This document shows positions 12,401-23,000 of a DNA stretch of 64,000 nucleotides, one piece after another. The stretch's first letter is position 1. Each line of letters opens with the position of its first letter. The notes under the pieces were generated by a model. The model saw only the letters and a list, made by a program, of their open reading frames with translations. It was not told where the DNA came from and did not search any database. The translations under genes were made by a program, and so were the position numbers. This DNA is from Amoebophrya sp. A120 (lineage: Eukaryota > Sar > Dinophyceae > Syndiniales > Amoebophryaceae), in NCBI GenBank assembly GCA_905178155.1, contig CAJINV010000001.1, forward strand, positions 1,474,225 to 1,538,224, in the 5' to 3' direction.

Positions 12401-15400
12401 CTCGCTCAACGGCAACAAGCACCCTACGAACCGCCAACAGTTAATGCGCCTGGAGCTGCAACAGCGTAATACATTTGTCACCACGCACGACACCTGTGTG
12501 GCGGAGTTGCTGATGCAGCTAACGCTTTCTCTACTGCACGACAATGAATTTGCGTCCCTCGTGCTGGACTTCCTCGCCGTCGTCCAGCACATGTCCACGT
12601 TGCTCTACGGCGTGTGCATGCACCTTCGCGACCAGAAGCTCGGCGGCGGTAATATGCGCAGGAAAAAGCGGATGCCGCCATGGGAAATGCTGAAGCACCA
12701 TCACGCCCTGTTGGCGAAAGCGGCAAGATTGATTCCGGGCACGACAACGACTACAACCAGTGCTGCTGGGGCAATAAATCAAGAGCAGACCACAGGAACA
12801 GCACCACTGCAAAAAACAGAGAAGAAAGTACAAGTTGAGCAGGAACAAGCGGGAGGACAAAACAACGATTACAGTACCGTGAAAAGAATCAGCAGCTCAA
12901 AGGGCAGCAGCACCGCCGTCCTCGCGCAGGACGAAGACCAAGGAGCGGGAAGTAGATCACTTTTGAACAAAGACGCGGAAGTTGAAAACAACAAGAAGCC
13001 CAAAACCAATGCTGCGTGGAGTGCGCTGACCGAGGTGGCGATGCAACTCGGGGGGGAATCCTGCCAACTCACCCGGTTGCTGGAAACACTGTGCTTTCAT
13101 CTCCTCTGCGAACGCACCCAGGAGCGCGGGCACGTGGATGCGCTAGAGAACCATGCGACCGCAGGTGCCGACGACGTTCTGCTCCTGGTGGAGCAAAATA
13201 GTAGTAGCACACTGAATGTCAACAACCCGTCCTCGTCCAACTCCAGGCGGACGTTGAAAGGGAACGGAAAGCAGCACGGACGTGGTCAACACGGCAAAGA
13301 CAACTACCTGTTGAAACAACACGAAGTGCTGACCCCCGCTTCAACATCAATATCGCAGAAGGAGGTGGTGAATATCTACTTGCACCACCAGCGGGCCCTG
13401 CGAATCTTGGAAGAAGTGCCCGGGTTCGCGCCGGTGGCCTTGCTTCCCCACGTGATTGCGCTCTTTTTCACCAAACCAGTCCCGCTGAAAGGGGTCTTGA
13501 CCGAGCAATCGGTTTTAGCTTTTCAGTCCGTGCAGCAGCGCCACAACGTGCCCAGGTTCTGCATCACCGCACTGCAGGACATGCTGGTGGACGCCGCCCG
13601 CAGCGAGACCTGGATGACGGAGTACCACGCCAGTGCCACGCTGTGCTTGCCGAAGCTGATCCTGAACGTGAGCGTGTGGTTTCTGCACCGCGACCTCGTT
13701 TTCCGCATTCTCACCACTTCCGGCGTCGCTGAGAACCCAAAGCGCCGCCGCTTCCCGGTCATGCTCGCCCGCTTGTGCTGCCGGGTCATCGATTTTCTGT
13801 CCGACGAGGTGCAGTTACTGGCTAGTAGTACGACTAGTACCTCCGCAACAGGAACTGCTGGTGCGGAGAAAGTAGACAAGGAAGATCTAGAACTTCATGC
13901 GGATGATGAACCACAAGCGGCCCTCGAAGATGAAGCAGAGGAAGTGTCCCCGGTGTCCGGCTCGGAGTTGATCTTTTCCGCATTGTATCAAATGCAAATA
14001 TGTCTGGGTCTGGAAGGTTGGAACTTGTCATGCTAAATCTGAATCATGCAAAAATCTGCGTTGCATGATTACCATCGAAAGGCTCCCTTCCGTACGGAGC
14101 GCCCCGAACCCGTTTTAGCGCACCTTTATGATAGCCTCGCTGTTATGAGAAGTTAGATCAGTTTGTAGAACCCAGTCGGTTTATGCTAGCAGATGGCTAG
14201 TGCGCTGTGAACCCCCAGGACCAGGTTGACTCAGTCCCGACCGAAGTGGTGGGCGCTAGGGTGAACTATGTATGTAGCGCTTAGGGCCCTTCCGTGCGGC
14301 CATATGTATGTCCCGCAACGGGGTTCGTCTATGTCGGTCATTTATATGCAAGGCGATGGGTTACCCGGTCGGCAGAGCCGATCCACACGAACGAGCGATG
14401 ATTTTTACCAAATGCTATCCACTTTTGATCAAGTTGAGAGGCAGTTTCTCATGCAGGATAGGCATGATAGTGATCTCACGGAATCTGTCATGCTAGGTCC
14501 TCCATTACAAATCATATGGGTCATCGAAAACCTGCATGACAAGTCGAGCAAAGTCCCAGACCCAGACATGTTTGCGTTTGATACACTGAAGCAGGACTTT
14601 CGGAAGTTGCTCCACCTTGTCCGGGAACAAATCACGGAAACCGCGGACCGCGGGGGCATTATTGCGTTGGGGGATATTGCGGATCACCTGCGCAAAGCCG
14701 GACCGGCGGTGCTCGCCGCGACCGTTGGAGGGAAAGAGGACCGAGGTGCGTTTTTCATGCCGGATGTAGAAATGGAGCCGCGTGCAGGAAGAGGAGGAGT
14801 TTCAGAGCATGCAGTTTCCCCTGCTGAAAACATCGACGCACATCAAGATCGTGAACTACAACAACCCGAAGTAGACGAAGACTGGCGGTTGGCCGCGGTG
14901 CGATTAGTTTTTGAATTCAGCGAAAAGATGCAGGCTGGACAACTCGAGTTGTCTCCAGAGGATAATCTTCCCCGTGCTGCCGTCGGGGATAGCAAAGATA
15001 AAGACGCAGGCATCCTCTGTAAAAACCTCGTCCCCACCTCATAGGAAGGACAGAAAATGCTTGCATATAAATCTGTGTAGTGTGAAGGTGAACTAGAAGC
15101 ATTTTTGCCTGACCCTGACTATCCGCGCATCACAAATTATTTCCAAGCACGACTAGAACATGGATCGCATGGGAAAAAGTCGCAAGACAGAAAGTTTCTG
15201 CGAGCAGATTTCATTCAGAAATATAGAATAACATCACATACGGAGTGGAGACGTCGTTTTTGCACAGGATTTTTGTAGCAGGACCAAAACTGGACCACGT
15301 GATCGTTGTGCGGTGCCTTGGTTACCTGGGCTGCATCCTTCCCAAATGCGAACAGGCGGCGGCCTTGCTGGAGAAGATCCAGGAGGACTTCGTCGAACGG

Positions 15401-17196
15401 ATTGCGGCGGCGCAAATCGAGTTGACCAGGGACTACAAAAAGGAGCTAGAGTATGGATGTGTAGTCAGGACCGAAATCGAAAAACTTGTGATGCATGAAA
15501 TGTAGGGCAGTGAAGGCCTGTATTGGGGAGCAGGCAAATGAGACCGATTGTAAGCGTGATTAGGGGTATGCAATGTGCTGCCAGAGTAGAATGACAGGAG
15601 CAGTCTTCTTTGCCCAAAGAGCATGACAGACTGAATCTGGGTGCTCCCGAAATTTGTCATGCGCCACTTGGAAACTGAGGCTCCAACTGGCATCCGATTT
15701 TTTGCATCACAAACTATTTCAACTTTGACGATTTCAATCCTGACGCTTCCATATAGAGCGGGAGAAAAAAGAGATGGACAGCCTGGGACTACTAGGCAGT
15801 GGCGCAGGTGCCGAGGGATTGATCGGTGGAACTTATGGAACTACCAGTACTACAGATACAAAAGTAGTAGAACGAGAGAAGGATGCTCCTGGTCCTGCCA
15901 CGGAGGTGGAGCCAAGATCGTCCGCTTCGATAGCAGCATCTTCATCATCATCCGCCTCGTCTTCCAGCAGCGCAACCTCCGACGATCGAAACACAATGTC
16001 TTTGAAGTTGAAATTGATCCAACCACCCCCGGGACTGCTAGAGGAGTACGAGGAAGAACTGCAAAAAGGTACTAATATTAAGTCTGACACCAAAGCCGGC
16101 ACGACCGAAGACGAAGAGCCGAACAAGCCTTTCGGGAAGACCACGACAAGCAAGTCGAAATCTATTCTGAACCCGGAAGAAGAACAATTAAAACCGCCCA
16201 CCGAGCAGATACCCAAGGTGGTGAAGCAAGCCCTGGAATGGGGTCCGAGCAGCGCGGAGACCCAGGCTGAACTGGTGCGGAAGTCGAAGCAGCGATCCGC
16301 TGCGAACTTTCTGAACAAGGGGAAAAACAAAGAAGTCTTTAAAATCCTGTGGAACACTTTGGGAGCGCTGGGGCATTTGCTCTCTTTCGGCGACCTGAGG
16401 TTCACGGATAACACGATCGAGTGTCTCTCCAACGTGGCTGTGGAGGTTCCGCACGAAAAGGTGCAATTGATTGCGCAGCGGGGTTTGGCCAGGGGAATGC
16501 TCCGCGACATTTACTCCCGACACATACTATCAAATGTAAAAATGTCTGGGTCTGGAAGAATGCATGTTTGTCATGCTTGTCTGGCATGACTCTTAAATCT
16601 GTCATGCACGTTGCCAAAGAGCCGCATTTTTCTGTCATGCGGAGACGCAATTTGTCATGCAGAATAGGCAACGCCTACAAGCTCAGAAGTTTGTCATGCT
16701 GAGCCAGCACTTGTGGCCTTCTCATGCTACGCCACTCAGCATCACAAGTTTCCAGACCCAGACATTTTTACTTTTGATACATACCAGGCTACAAGCAAAC
16801 CTCGCGGCATCTGCAGTTGCCGGCTGCTGCGTAAGTTTGTTAATAGGCCTCCCCTATCCTGAGTAAAAACGTCCCCACCCCACAGTTGTCATGCAGATTT
16901 GCAGTCACAGGAAAATTTGTAATGCGCATCCAGATGAGAGGCATTTCCAATCGTGTTTTGGACTCTGTCATGCTGTAAACACGATGAGAAAGTAGCTTTC
17001 TCATGCGGCAGCCCTTGCTCACCAGCACTACCCTGCAGGTGGAAGCTTGTCATGCACAACTCCCAAAGCTTGGAAATTTGTGTTGCAGATTTACCAACTT
17101 GACTCTGGTATGGGGACGTTTTTACACAGAACAGCTCCCCCGCTTGATAAGTAGATATTTTGCAGACGAGTCGCAATATGTCGTGTCTACCAGTAA
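3435..17196 (+). CDS. Giant HEAT-repeat protein, HEATR6-like C-terminal half (16 exons, 2,939 aa)
   Basis: Exons: 3435-4548, 4875-5977, 6248-6295, 6550-6672, 6957-8712, 8930-9112, 9851-10025, 10293-10299, 10516-10701, 10969-11610, 11940-13985, 14589-15010, 15283-15451, 15759-16527, 16785-16830, 17166-17196. They total 8,820 nt in one frame. Residues 1-1440 are low complexity (Gln/Asn/Gly/His/Ser-rich) with short ordered segments such as NFVPAQLDGYANIWSDGLDA. From ~1445 helical repeats begin: SPYALSWLACLQLF, RVRVKALQVLEQMSILYPKV, ALSQVVSCMPYTKFRAGLL (~1815), HVIVVRCLGYLGCILP (~2605), FKILWNTLGALGHLL (~2850). The PY-x(3)-RxGLL and WNTLGALGHLL blocks resemble animal HEATR6, a poorly characterised HEAT protein. 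Eleven family A-F introners and one family G element interrupt coding sequence; three ordinary introns (10300-10515, 11611-11939, 16831-17165) also occur. The start is the first ATG of the long frame. The HEAT assignment is firm, orthology to HEATR6 moderate. Confidence 0.8.
4549..4869. mobile_element. Introner element, family C (321 bp)
   Basis: The TIRs start TATCAAAAGGACAAATCCCC and end in GGGGGATCTTTCCTTGCAATA. The target duplication is TTCCG (4544-4548) / TTTCG (4870-4874), with one mismatch. Removal joins codons for SNS to GAGTSKYPR in the HEAT-repeat gene, bypassing an internal stop at 4635. Confidence 0.9.
5978..6242. mobile_element. Introner element, family A, forward (265 bp)
   Basis: The TIR has the family core GTCTGGGTCTGG on the left and CAGACCCAGACATTTTTGC on the right. 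The target duplication is CGAGT on both sides. Excision joins ...LEEAS to YGLLQNYRTESD in frame. Confidence 0.93.
6296..6544. mobile_element. Introner element, family A, reverse (249 bp)
   Basis: It starts TATCAAATGCAAAAATGTCC and ends ACATTTTTACATTTGATA; the duplication is GCGAG. Its interior is inverted relative to the copy only 53 bp upstream, yet it is removed just as cleanly (RRE joins EQRANLANF). Confidence 0.93.
6673..6951. mobile_element. Introner element, family B, forward (279 bp)
   Basis: It starts TATGCTGAGTAAAAACGTCC and ends GGGGACGTTTTTACTCAGGA plus TG. The duplication is ACGAG/ACGCG (one mismatch). Excision links RSVH to (E/A)PQISRTIARF in frame. Confidence 0.9.
8713..8924. 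mobile_element. Introner element, family D (212 bp)
   Basis: It starts TATGCAAGAAAAAAACTGTG and ends CACACTTTTTTTCCTGGATA, with duplication ACTGA. Removal joins GYLSSTL to SARVQRCRR. A stop codon lies just inside the element (8733-8735). Confidence 0.92.
9113..9847 (+). mobile_element. Family G intron element (735 bp) with 3-bp GTA duplication
   Basis: This GC-rich sequence starts TGTAGTGAGGTCACCGAACG and ends CCCCGGCGGCTATATTTG. It recurs at 61804-62530 at high identity and as a relic near 35605. GTA flanks it on both sides, and removing element plus one GTA gives SGSGTSAVTGAP in frame in the HEAT-repeat gene. No clear TIR is visible, so this is a different kind of element from families A-F. 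Open frames inside it look incidental. Confidence 0.85.
10026..10287. mobile_element. Introner element, family A, forward (262 bp)
   Basis: It starts TATCAAATGTAAAAATGTCT and ends ACATTTTTACATTTGATA; the duplication is GAGCC. The tiny exon CTCGCAG (10293-10299) separates it from an ordinary GT-AG intron. Confidence 0.93.
10702..10963. mobile_element. Introner element, family A, forward (262 bp)
   Basis: It starts TATCAAATGCAAAAATGTCT and ends ACATTTTTGCATTTGATA; the duplication is TTGGG/TTGGT with one mismatch. Removal joins RRYTDDFG to ESALMSES. Confidence 0.92.
13986..14583. mobile_element. Oversized family A introner (598 bp) carrying a ~345-bp foreign insert
   Basis: The ends match family A (TATCAAATGCAAATATGTCT ... 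GACATGTTTGCGTTTGATA) with duplication CATTG/CACTG. The first ~95 and last ~145 bp align with normal family A copies. The middle, roughly 14080-14437, has no counterpart in them. Excision still joins IFSAL to KQDFRKLLH in frame. Confidence 0.88.
15011..15277. mobile_element. Introner element, family B, diverged (267 bp)
   Basis: The left end CATCCTCTGTAAAAACCTCG and right end CGTCGTTTTTGCACAGGATT are decayed family B termini, followed on the right by TTTGTA before the duplication GCAGG. Removal joins KDKDAG to PKLDHVIVV in frame. Confidence 0.88.
15452..15753. mobile_element. Introner element, family F (302 bp)
   Basis: The left end TATGGATGTGTAGTCAGGAC is diverged; the right end TCAATCCTGACGCTTCCATA is intact. 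The duplication is TAGAG. Removal joins DYKKELE to REKKEMDSLG. The second family F copy is at 20784. Confidence 0.9.
16528..16779. mobile_element. Introner element, family A (252 bp)
   Basis: It starts TATCAAATGTAAAAATGTCT and ends CATTTTTACTTTTGATA; the duplication is CATAC. Excision joins DIYSRHI to PGYKQTSRH. Confidence 0.92.
16855..17135. mobile_element. Introner element, family B, nested in a GT-AG intron (281 bp)
   Basis: It starts TATCCTGAGTAAAAACGTCC and ends GACGTTTTTACACAGAACAGC; TCCCC flanks it on both sides. It lies wholly inside an ordinary intron (16831-17165) with donor GTAAGT and acceptor TTTTGCAG, near the end of the HEAT-repeat gene. Here it need not be spliced on its own. 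Confidence 0.85.
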
Positions 17197-18737
17197 CAAA
17201 TAGAAATACTACCCCTATACCCAATGCCTAGAATCTTCACCATGCAATTAATACCTGTGCTTGATGAATGAACGAAGGTAAGTAGAGAAACTAAGAGCAA
17301 GAGAACCAGAACGTATGAACTTGTTAGAAAGTCTCTCTAGGAATACGAATACCGTATTAAACGTGAAGCCAGAACCTTCTCCAGTTGAATACACAGTTTC
17401 TACCGCCGTCGCACTTGCGATAGATTATTGCTGAAGCTCTCATCAACGGGAACGGCTCGGTCTCGGATTACTAATAGGTATTCTATATAGTTGTGAAGAG
17501 ACCTGCAGCACACGGTCATATGCATATCTCATTAATTTTCAGCAGAACTAGTACCAGGAGATGTGCTCCGTGTGGCCGCGGGCGAACCACGCTAATGGAA
17601 CAACATTGATCATACACCCGCAAGATGAAGATGAACGCAACACGACTCTGTAATTACGCCCTGCCCCTACAACTGCATCTTTTTGATGGCGCTTCTTCGC
17701 AGGCCGACCGGACCCAATCTTGCATCTTTTTTTAGAAGTAAAGAAAAGCACCCGTCAAATTAATTGTTGATAAAAAGATGAACAAAAAAGTAAGAAAAAG
17801 AATGAGGTACAAAGAATTCCGAAAATAATGTTTTAAGACGACCGACCCAAATAATATATGCAGTTCGTTGTAGCAGTAGCAGTTCTTTCGTATGCGCACT
17901 CCTAGACCTCCTAGCAGCTGCAGATTAGTAGATCGGCTCCCTCCTGTTTCATCCCTTTTCGTAGGTGAAGCAAGGGGTCACCAGGGCCATTGGGGGCCCA
18001 GAAGATAATGATTGATGCGTCTTTTCCTAGATTGATAGAAGGCACGAAAAAGTCTGCAACTTTTTGATGCTGTAAAAAATCAGTTGGACGGAAAAACAAG
18101 GAGTGTAGTCGAAGGGCGAACCGCCGAGATGAAAAAACACAGCACTTTAGCTATTACTACACGATGAACGCATGATATGCATGACAGAAAAAAAGGTATT
18201 TGCACGCCTGAGTACTTCGTTCTCTTTGATTACGGCCTTCCATTTCATATCGGCAGAAACCAACTTTTCTGAAAGGATTTTTACAATGATAGTACCGTGA
18301 CCGAATCACAAAACCAATGTGGCTCACAGTCGACGAGGACCAGCGAGCTTTCCTCGTCCATTTGGTCTAGCTTCTCGCAAAATCGAAATCCGAAACTGTG
18401 TTCATCCGCGATAAAGACCTTCGGAAGGTCCTATCAATTTATCAGAATGCAACAACGAATCGAATGAGGTGGTGGATCAGAGTCAGGTATTCTAATCGGT
18501 ACGACATACATGTACATCAAGCTGTGTTGAGGTCAGTTGACAAATTTCGATTTCGCTCGTCGGTGAGTCCTCGATCAATATTATGCAAGAATTGAACAAA
18601 AGAAATCGGATCCGCATGTGGTTTTCCCAACGGCAGATTGGAACAATGGTAAGTACCAGTAGAAGGAAGTTAGCTAGGTAGTTGAAATACAAATTCGCAC
18701 TCAGAAGTTGTACACGATCACAGTCGCAATTTTGTAG

Positions 18738-18800
18738 TTGAGATTGAATCTCCATTCGCTTGCCAGGACGACCTCGAACATCTAAACAAACACCGATATC
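18738..18800 (+). repeat. Left direct repeat around the 18.9-kb TIR element
   Basis: A 63-bp segment containing GCCAGGACGACCTCGAACAT is repeated at 19776-19831 with a 7-bp deletion and few mismatches. The two copies bracket the TIR element at 18940-19715. Confidence 0.9.
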
Positions 18801-18939
18801 TATGACGGCAGCAACGTGCCCAACGCCCAACTTACCCATGGGGGATCAAAAAAAAAATTTCGGTGTGTCTTAGATATATGATATAGATATTTCTATAAGA
18901 TAGGCAGTTGAACTAGTTATATAATTTAAGTAGCTAGAA

Positions 18940-19715
18940 AAGGCGTTTTTTAAGGGTTTCAGGACGCTACTCCGCCGATATTCAGCTCCACGGATTCGCC
19001 TCGGTTGTCTCCACGCCGGGGCGCCGGGATACTGCACACGAAGGCGTGGCGTAGATAGGGCACGAAGCTTCGCAGGGGCAAGCCCTTTTCTGTGTTTTGT
19101 TTGTGCCTTGCGGCCGCTTTCCGCCGAGCTTGGGAGCCATTTTGTGAGGCTATCCAAAGCGCCCCGGCTTCGTTGTGTTCCTACCTGGGCAGATTGACTT
19201 CACACAGGACAACACGAGAGTCCGGGATCCCCGTCCGCGATGCCCCTCCGAGATGCCCCCTTTTTGGCAAGGGACAAAACGACCACAGCGTCGGGGCTAG
19301 GGGTAAAAATATGCCCTGCGGGAGGCCCTGTGTGGACCCCCTCCCGCGGACCCCCCCTCGCGCCCCCGCCTCTCGCCTGCGGCCCTGCAGGCCGCGGCCT
19401 GCGGACCATGTTGCACTTGGCTTGCGGGTGCTTTTTGGCGAACCCCCCCTGGCAGCAGATGGCACGCTGCTCAGCCTTTTCTCATAAGCAGGGCGCGCGG
19501 CTTTGCGTGTCTACCGTGCCGGCTTGCCGTCAGCCATCCCCTGGATGCGGCTAGCTGCGCCAAACCTTCCACAGGCCACGCACAATGGAAAGCGCGGGCA
19601 GTAGACAGACGCTACGCCATGGGGCTCTTCCTCGGTTTTTTGCTAGGGTTCTGCGGCGAATCCGTGGAGCTGGATATCGGCGATGTAGCGTCCCGGAAGT
19701 TGTAAAAAACGCCTT
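18940..19715. mobile_element. GC-rich TIR element (776 bp, ~60-bp inverted repeats)
   Basis: The left end starts AAGGCGTTTTTTAAGGGTTT and runs to 19000; the right end (19655-19715) is its imperfect reverse complement, ending AAAAAACGCCTT. Both contain the segment CAGCTCCACGGATTCGCC or its complement. The interior is strongly GC-rich and shows no transposase. It belongs in appearance with the insertions at 25097-26245 and 33835-34977 and is unlike the introners. Confidence 0.85.
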
Positions 19716-19775
19716 ATATAGATAAGCTATTAACCTAGCTAAAAACAAATCACTTTTACTAGCTAGTCAATGTAT

Positions 19776-19831
19776 TTGAGATTGAATTTCCAGCCAGGAC
19801 GACCTCGAACATCTAAACAAACACCGATATC
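19776..19831 (+). repeat. Right direct repeat around the 18.9-kb TIR element
   Basis: A 56-bp copy of 18738-18800. The last 40 bases (from GCCAGGACGACC) are identical in both. Confidence 0.9.
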
Positions 19832-20046
19832 ATATGTAATCCCCTACATTTCGCTCATTCTCACCTCGAAGACTGATGGTGATAAGTTTGGCATGTCGCG
19901 TAGAGCTACTACTGGCAGATAAAGGCATTACCCGCTTCATTTGTGCTAGTGTGGTCTAGAATTTTGCGGACGCGAGTATCCATTTGTTGTCAAGTGGAAT
20001 ATTTTTCTCTTTGTCTGTTCTGAAAAGAAAGAGAAGCAAACGCAAG

Positions 20047-23000
20047 ATGGCAGACATGTCTCAGGGTGCTGTTGGGGGAGGTGGTGCGGCTGGTGCGATC
20101 CGTCGACTGAATCGCGAATTGAAAGAAATCAATCAGAACCCATCAAAGGTACTTAATGTGAATTTAGTATAGTATCTATGTACTTCCTCGTGCTTTAATA
20201 TTCTCAGTGCAGTGTTTGTTTTCTATTGATTTCTTTTCCTGTGATGTCTGTCACACCGTTGCCTTGTCTTTGTCATGCGAATTGACGTATACGAAGCCGG
20301 TTACCAAAAACAAAAAAACAGTTCTGGACGGCCGAACCTGCAAATGACGATTTGTTCGAGTGGCATTTTACGCTCAAGGGTCCTGCAGGTACTTACCTGT
20401 TGATTTGGATTTTTCTACTGTTTTTTTGTGAAAGGAAAAGAAAGCTACTTGTGAATTTCTTCTCGACGAGTTGCGTAAGCGTAGTTCGCTCCGGCTGCGG
20501 AGGTGTGATGTACTTGAACTTGTATTTTTGCTTGGATTTTGCATGATCGCAATATTTCTTGATTTGAAACGAAACCGAGGCTGCTGAAATGGTAATCGAG
20601 CATTAATTTTCGCTTTACTCTACAGGCAGCGACTTTGAGAAGGGAATCTACCACGGCAGGATAGTGCTCCCACTGAACTACCCCTTCGCGCCCCCAGCGA
20701 TCTACCTTTTGACCCCGAATGGGCGGTTTCAGACGAACAAGAAGATTTGCCTCTCCATCTCCAATTACCATCCGGAGCTGTGGTATGGAAGCGTCAGGTT
20801 TGAAATAGACAAAGTTGAAATGATTTGTCATGCATAAAATGCAAGGCATAAAGTGCCTGTCTTGCCGGGATGGCAAGTGAGGCCGATCGTCAGCCTGTTT
20901 AGGGTTTGAAATAGAGCTGCTAAAGTGGCATGACCAGAGCAGTCGTCTGTGCCCAAATAGCATGACAAATCGGATTCCAGTGCTCGGAAAATTTGCCATG
21001 CACCGCTTAGAAATAGGGCTTCCAACTGTTATCGATTTTATGCATCGCAAATTATTTCAACTTTGACGATTTCAATCCTGACGCTTCCATATGTGGCAAC
21101 CCGCCTGGGGCCTGCGCACCATGATTGAAGCACTGCGGAGCTTTTTTCCCAGTCCGCCGGACGGCGCACTTGGTATCGTAGTAATTTTGTCGTGCTAAGT
21201 GTTCATATTTGATGTGGAGGTCGTGGAGTGACAGTTACTTACACATGATCTCCAGTTCAGAACGAACAATTCGAATTTGCATGGACGTTGGCCGCGACCA
21301 ATAAAAGCAAAACTACAATTCCAAGCCACTCACAGCACGTCTTACACTACAACTACAATACAGGTTATCAAAAGAAAAAAGTTCGTCATGATCACTCATG
21401 GGCATTTTTGCAATACAAGAAATGCTTGTCATGCGTAAAAGTGCATCACAGTTAAACTTCATACGGGATTTCCCTTAGTGTTTCTGCAATACAAGGAAAA
21501 GCTGCGATGCTAAAAAAATTTGTAATGCAAAGCCTCCAAGTTAGTGACTATGACAAACTTTTTTCTCTCCATACAGGTGCTTTAAACTACCCGTCCGAGA
21601 CTCGACGCAGAATCGCGGAGAAGGAGACCCGGCAGTGGCGCTGCGAGGTGTGTTATCGCAAGAAAAAACTGTTTCACTGTGAACTTGTGATGCAGAAAAC
21701 GAAACACCAAAGTGTTTGTCTTGCTACACCTGCAAGACGTTGGATTGTCAAGCGTGTTTTCCCTTGGGAAGCGCGCATGGAAAATTTTCTGTGTCATGTG
21801 TAACAAACTTGTGATGCAAAACTTGCAAAATCATCACAGTGAAACAGTTTTTTCGTGGGATATGTGTGAGAAGACAAACGAGGAACTTCTGCCACTTTGC
21901 GACGAAGTGGAGGAGGAGCCAGTAGTGGCCGCATCAAGTAGCTCCTCTACTTCTGCTTCGAGCCCGGAAAAAAAGGACGAGAAGGTGGAATCGAAGCCTG
22001 CTGCGGAGAAGGATAAGGAAACTGTGAACAAGGCAGAGGGGCGGGACGAAGAGGACAACAAGAAACCTGAAGGCGAAAAGCCAACAAGCGGCATACCAGC
22101 TGACGGCAGTAAAAAGCCAGCAGCTCCTCCCGCCGCCGCGACGACCGCAACTGACCAATCTACAACAGGCAGTTCGGAAGAGGCAGACGAGGCGACGAAA
22201 ACGTCAACATCGAATGCGAAAACTGCGGCATCAAATCTGGTGCATCCCAAAGCGACACCGACAGCAGCTACTACAACAGCCGCAAATACAACTGGACAGA
22301 ATAAAGCCCCAGAGCCCGATACGGACGACGAATTTGTTAGTCCTGCCGACGACAACCGAAATTCGCCGTACGGGGTGCAGTCCTCTCCCTTCGGCCCCTC
22401 GGTGTTTCCCGACCGGAAAGAGCTGAAGCAAGCACCTACAAGTAGTCCGAAGGCCGCCCTCTCGGCTCCCTCAACGACCTCCGGAGAAGTAGTACCCCCG
22501 AACAAAAGCGGCGGAAAGGAACAACCACCTGCTGGGTCGACGGCCCCTCCAGCACCTTCTGCCAGTAGTGCGCCCGCAGCGGCGACGAGGTCTACTACTT
22601 TCACACCGGGTCTTCCTTCTTCTTTCGCGAAGTCAAAACCCCAAGAATCCAAGGCCGCGGCATCATCAGCAGGAGCTGCCCCAAAAGGTGCCGCAATTAC
22701 ATCTGCACCGAATTATAGTAGCTCTTCCTCGTCCTCCCAACTCGGAAATAAAAGTAACAAACCCACCCCCGCCAGCAGCACGACGACCACAGGAGCTGCA
22801 CCAGCTAGTACTTCTACTACACCAAAAGCGACAATCAAGAACCCGAAAGTGGGCATTTCCAAGAGCGGCCCACCACCCCTTTCCTCCAAATACATCCCCC
22901 CGACCGCGGCAGAATTGGCGAAAAGGCACGGAGTCTCGGAAGAGAAGGCGGCGAAGGTCAAGATGCCAACGGAGGAGGAAATCGAAGAGAAACTGAAGGA

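Larger units (their letters stand above)
17197..20046. other. Intergenic region with a GC-rich TIR element
   Basis: About 2.85 kb separate the HEAT-repeat gene from the UBC6-like gene. Most is AT-rich with no convincing coding frame. The exception is the GC-rich TIR element at 18940-19715 and the direct repeats around it. Short open frames inside that element look like composition effects. Confidence 0.6.

Noticed and set aside
19133-19150. AGCCATTTTG near 19135 as a spliced-leader sequence
   Set aside because: Only a short stretch resembles the dinoflagellate spliced leader and it lies inside a GC-rich TIR element; no leader gene structure follows.
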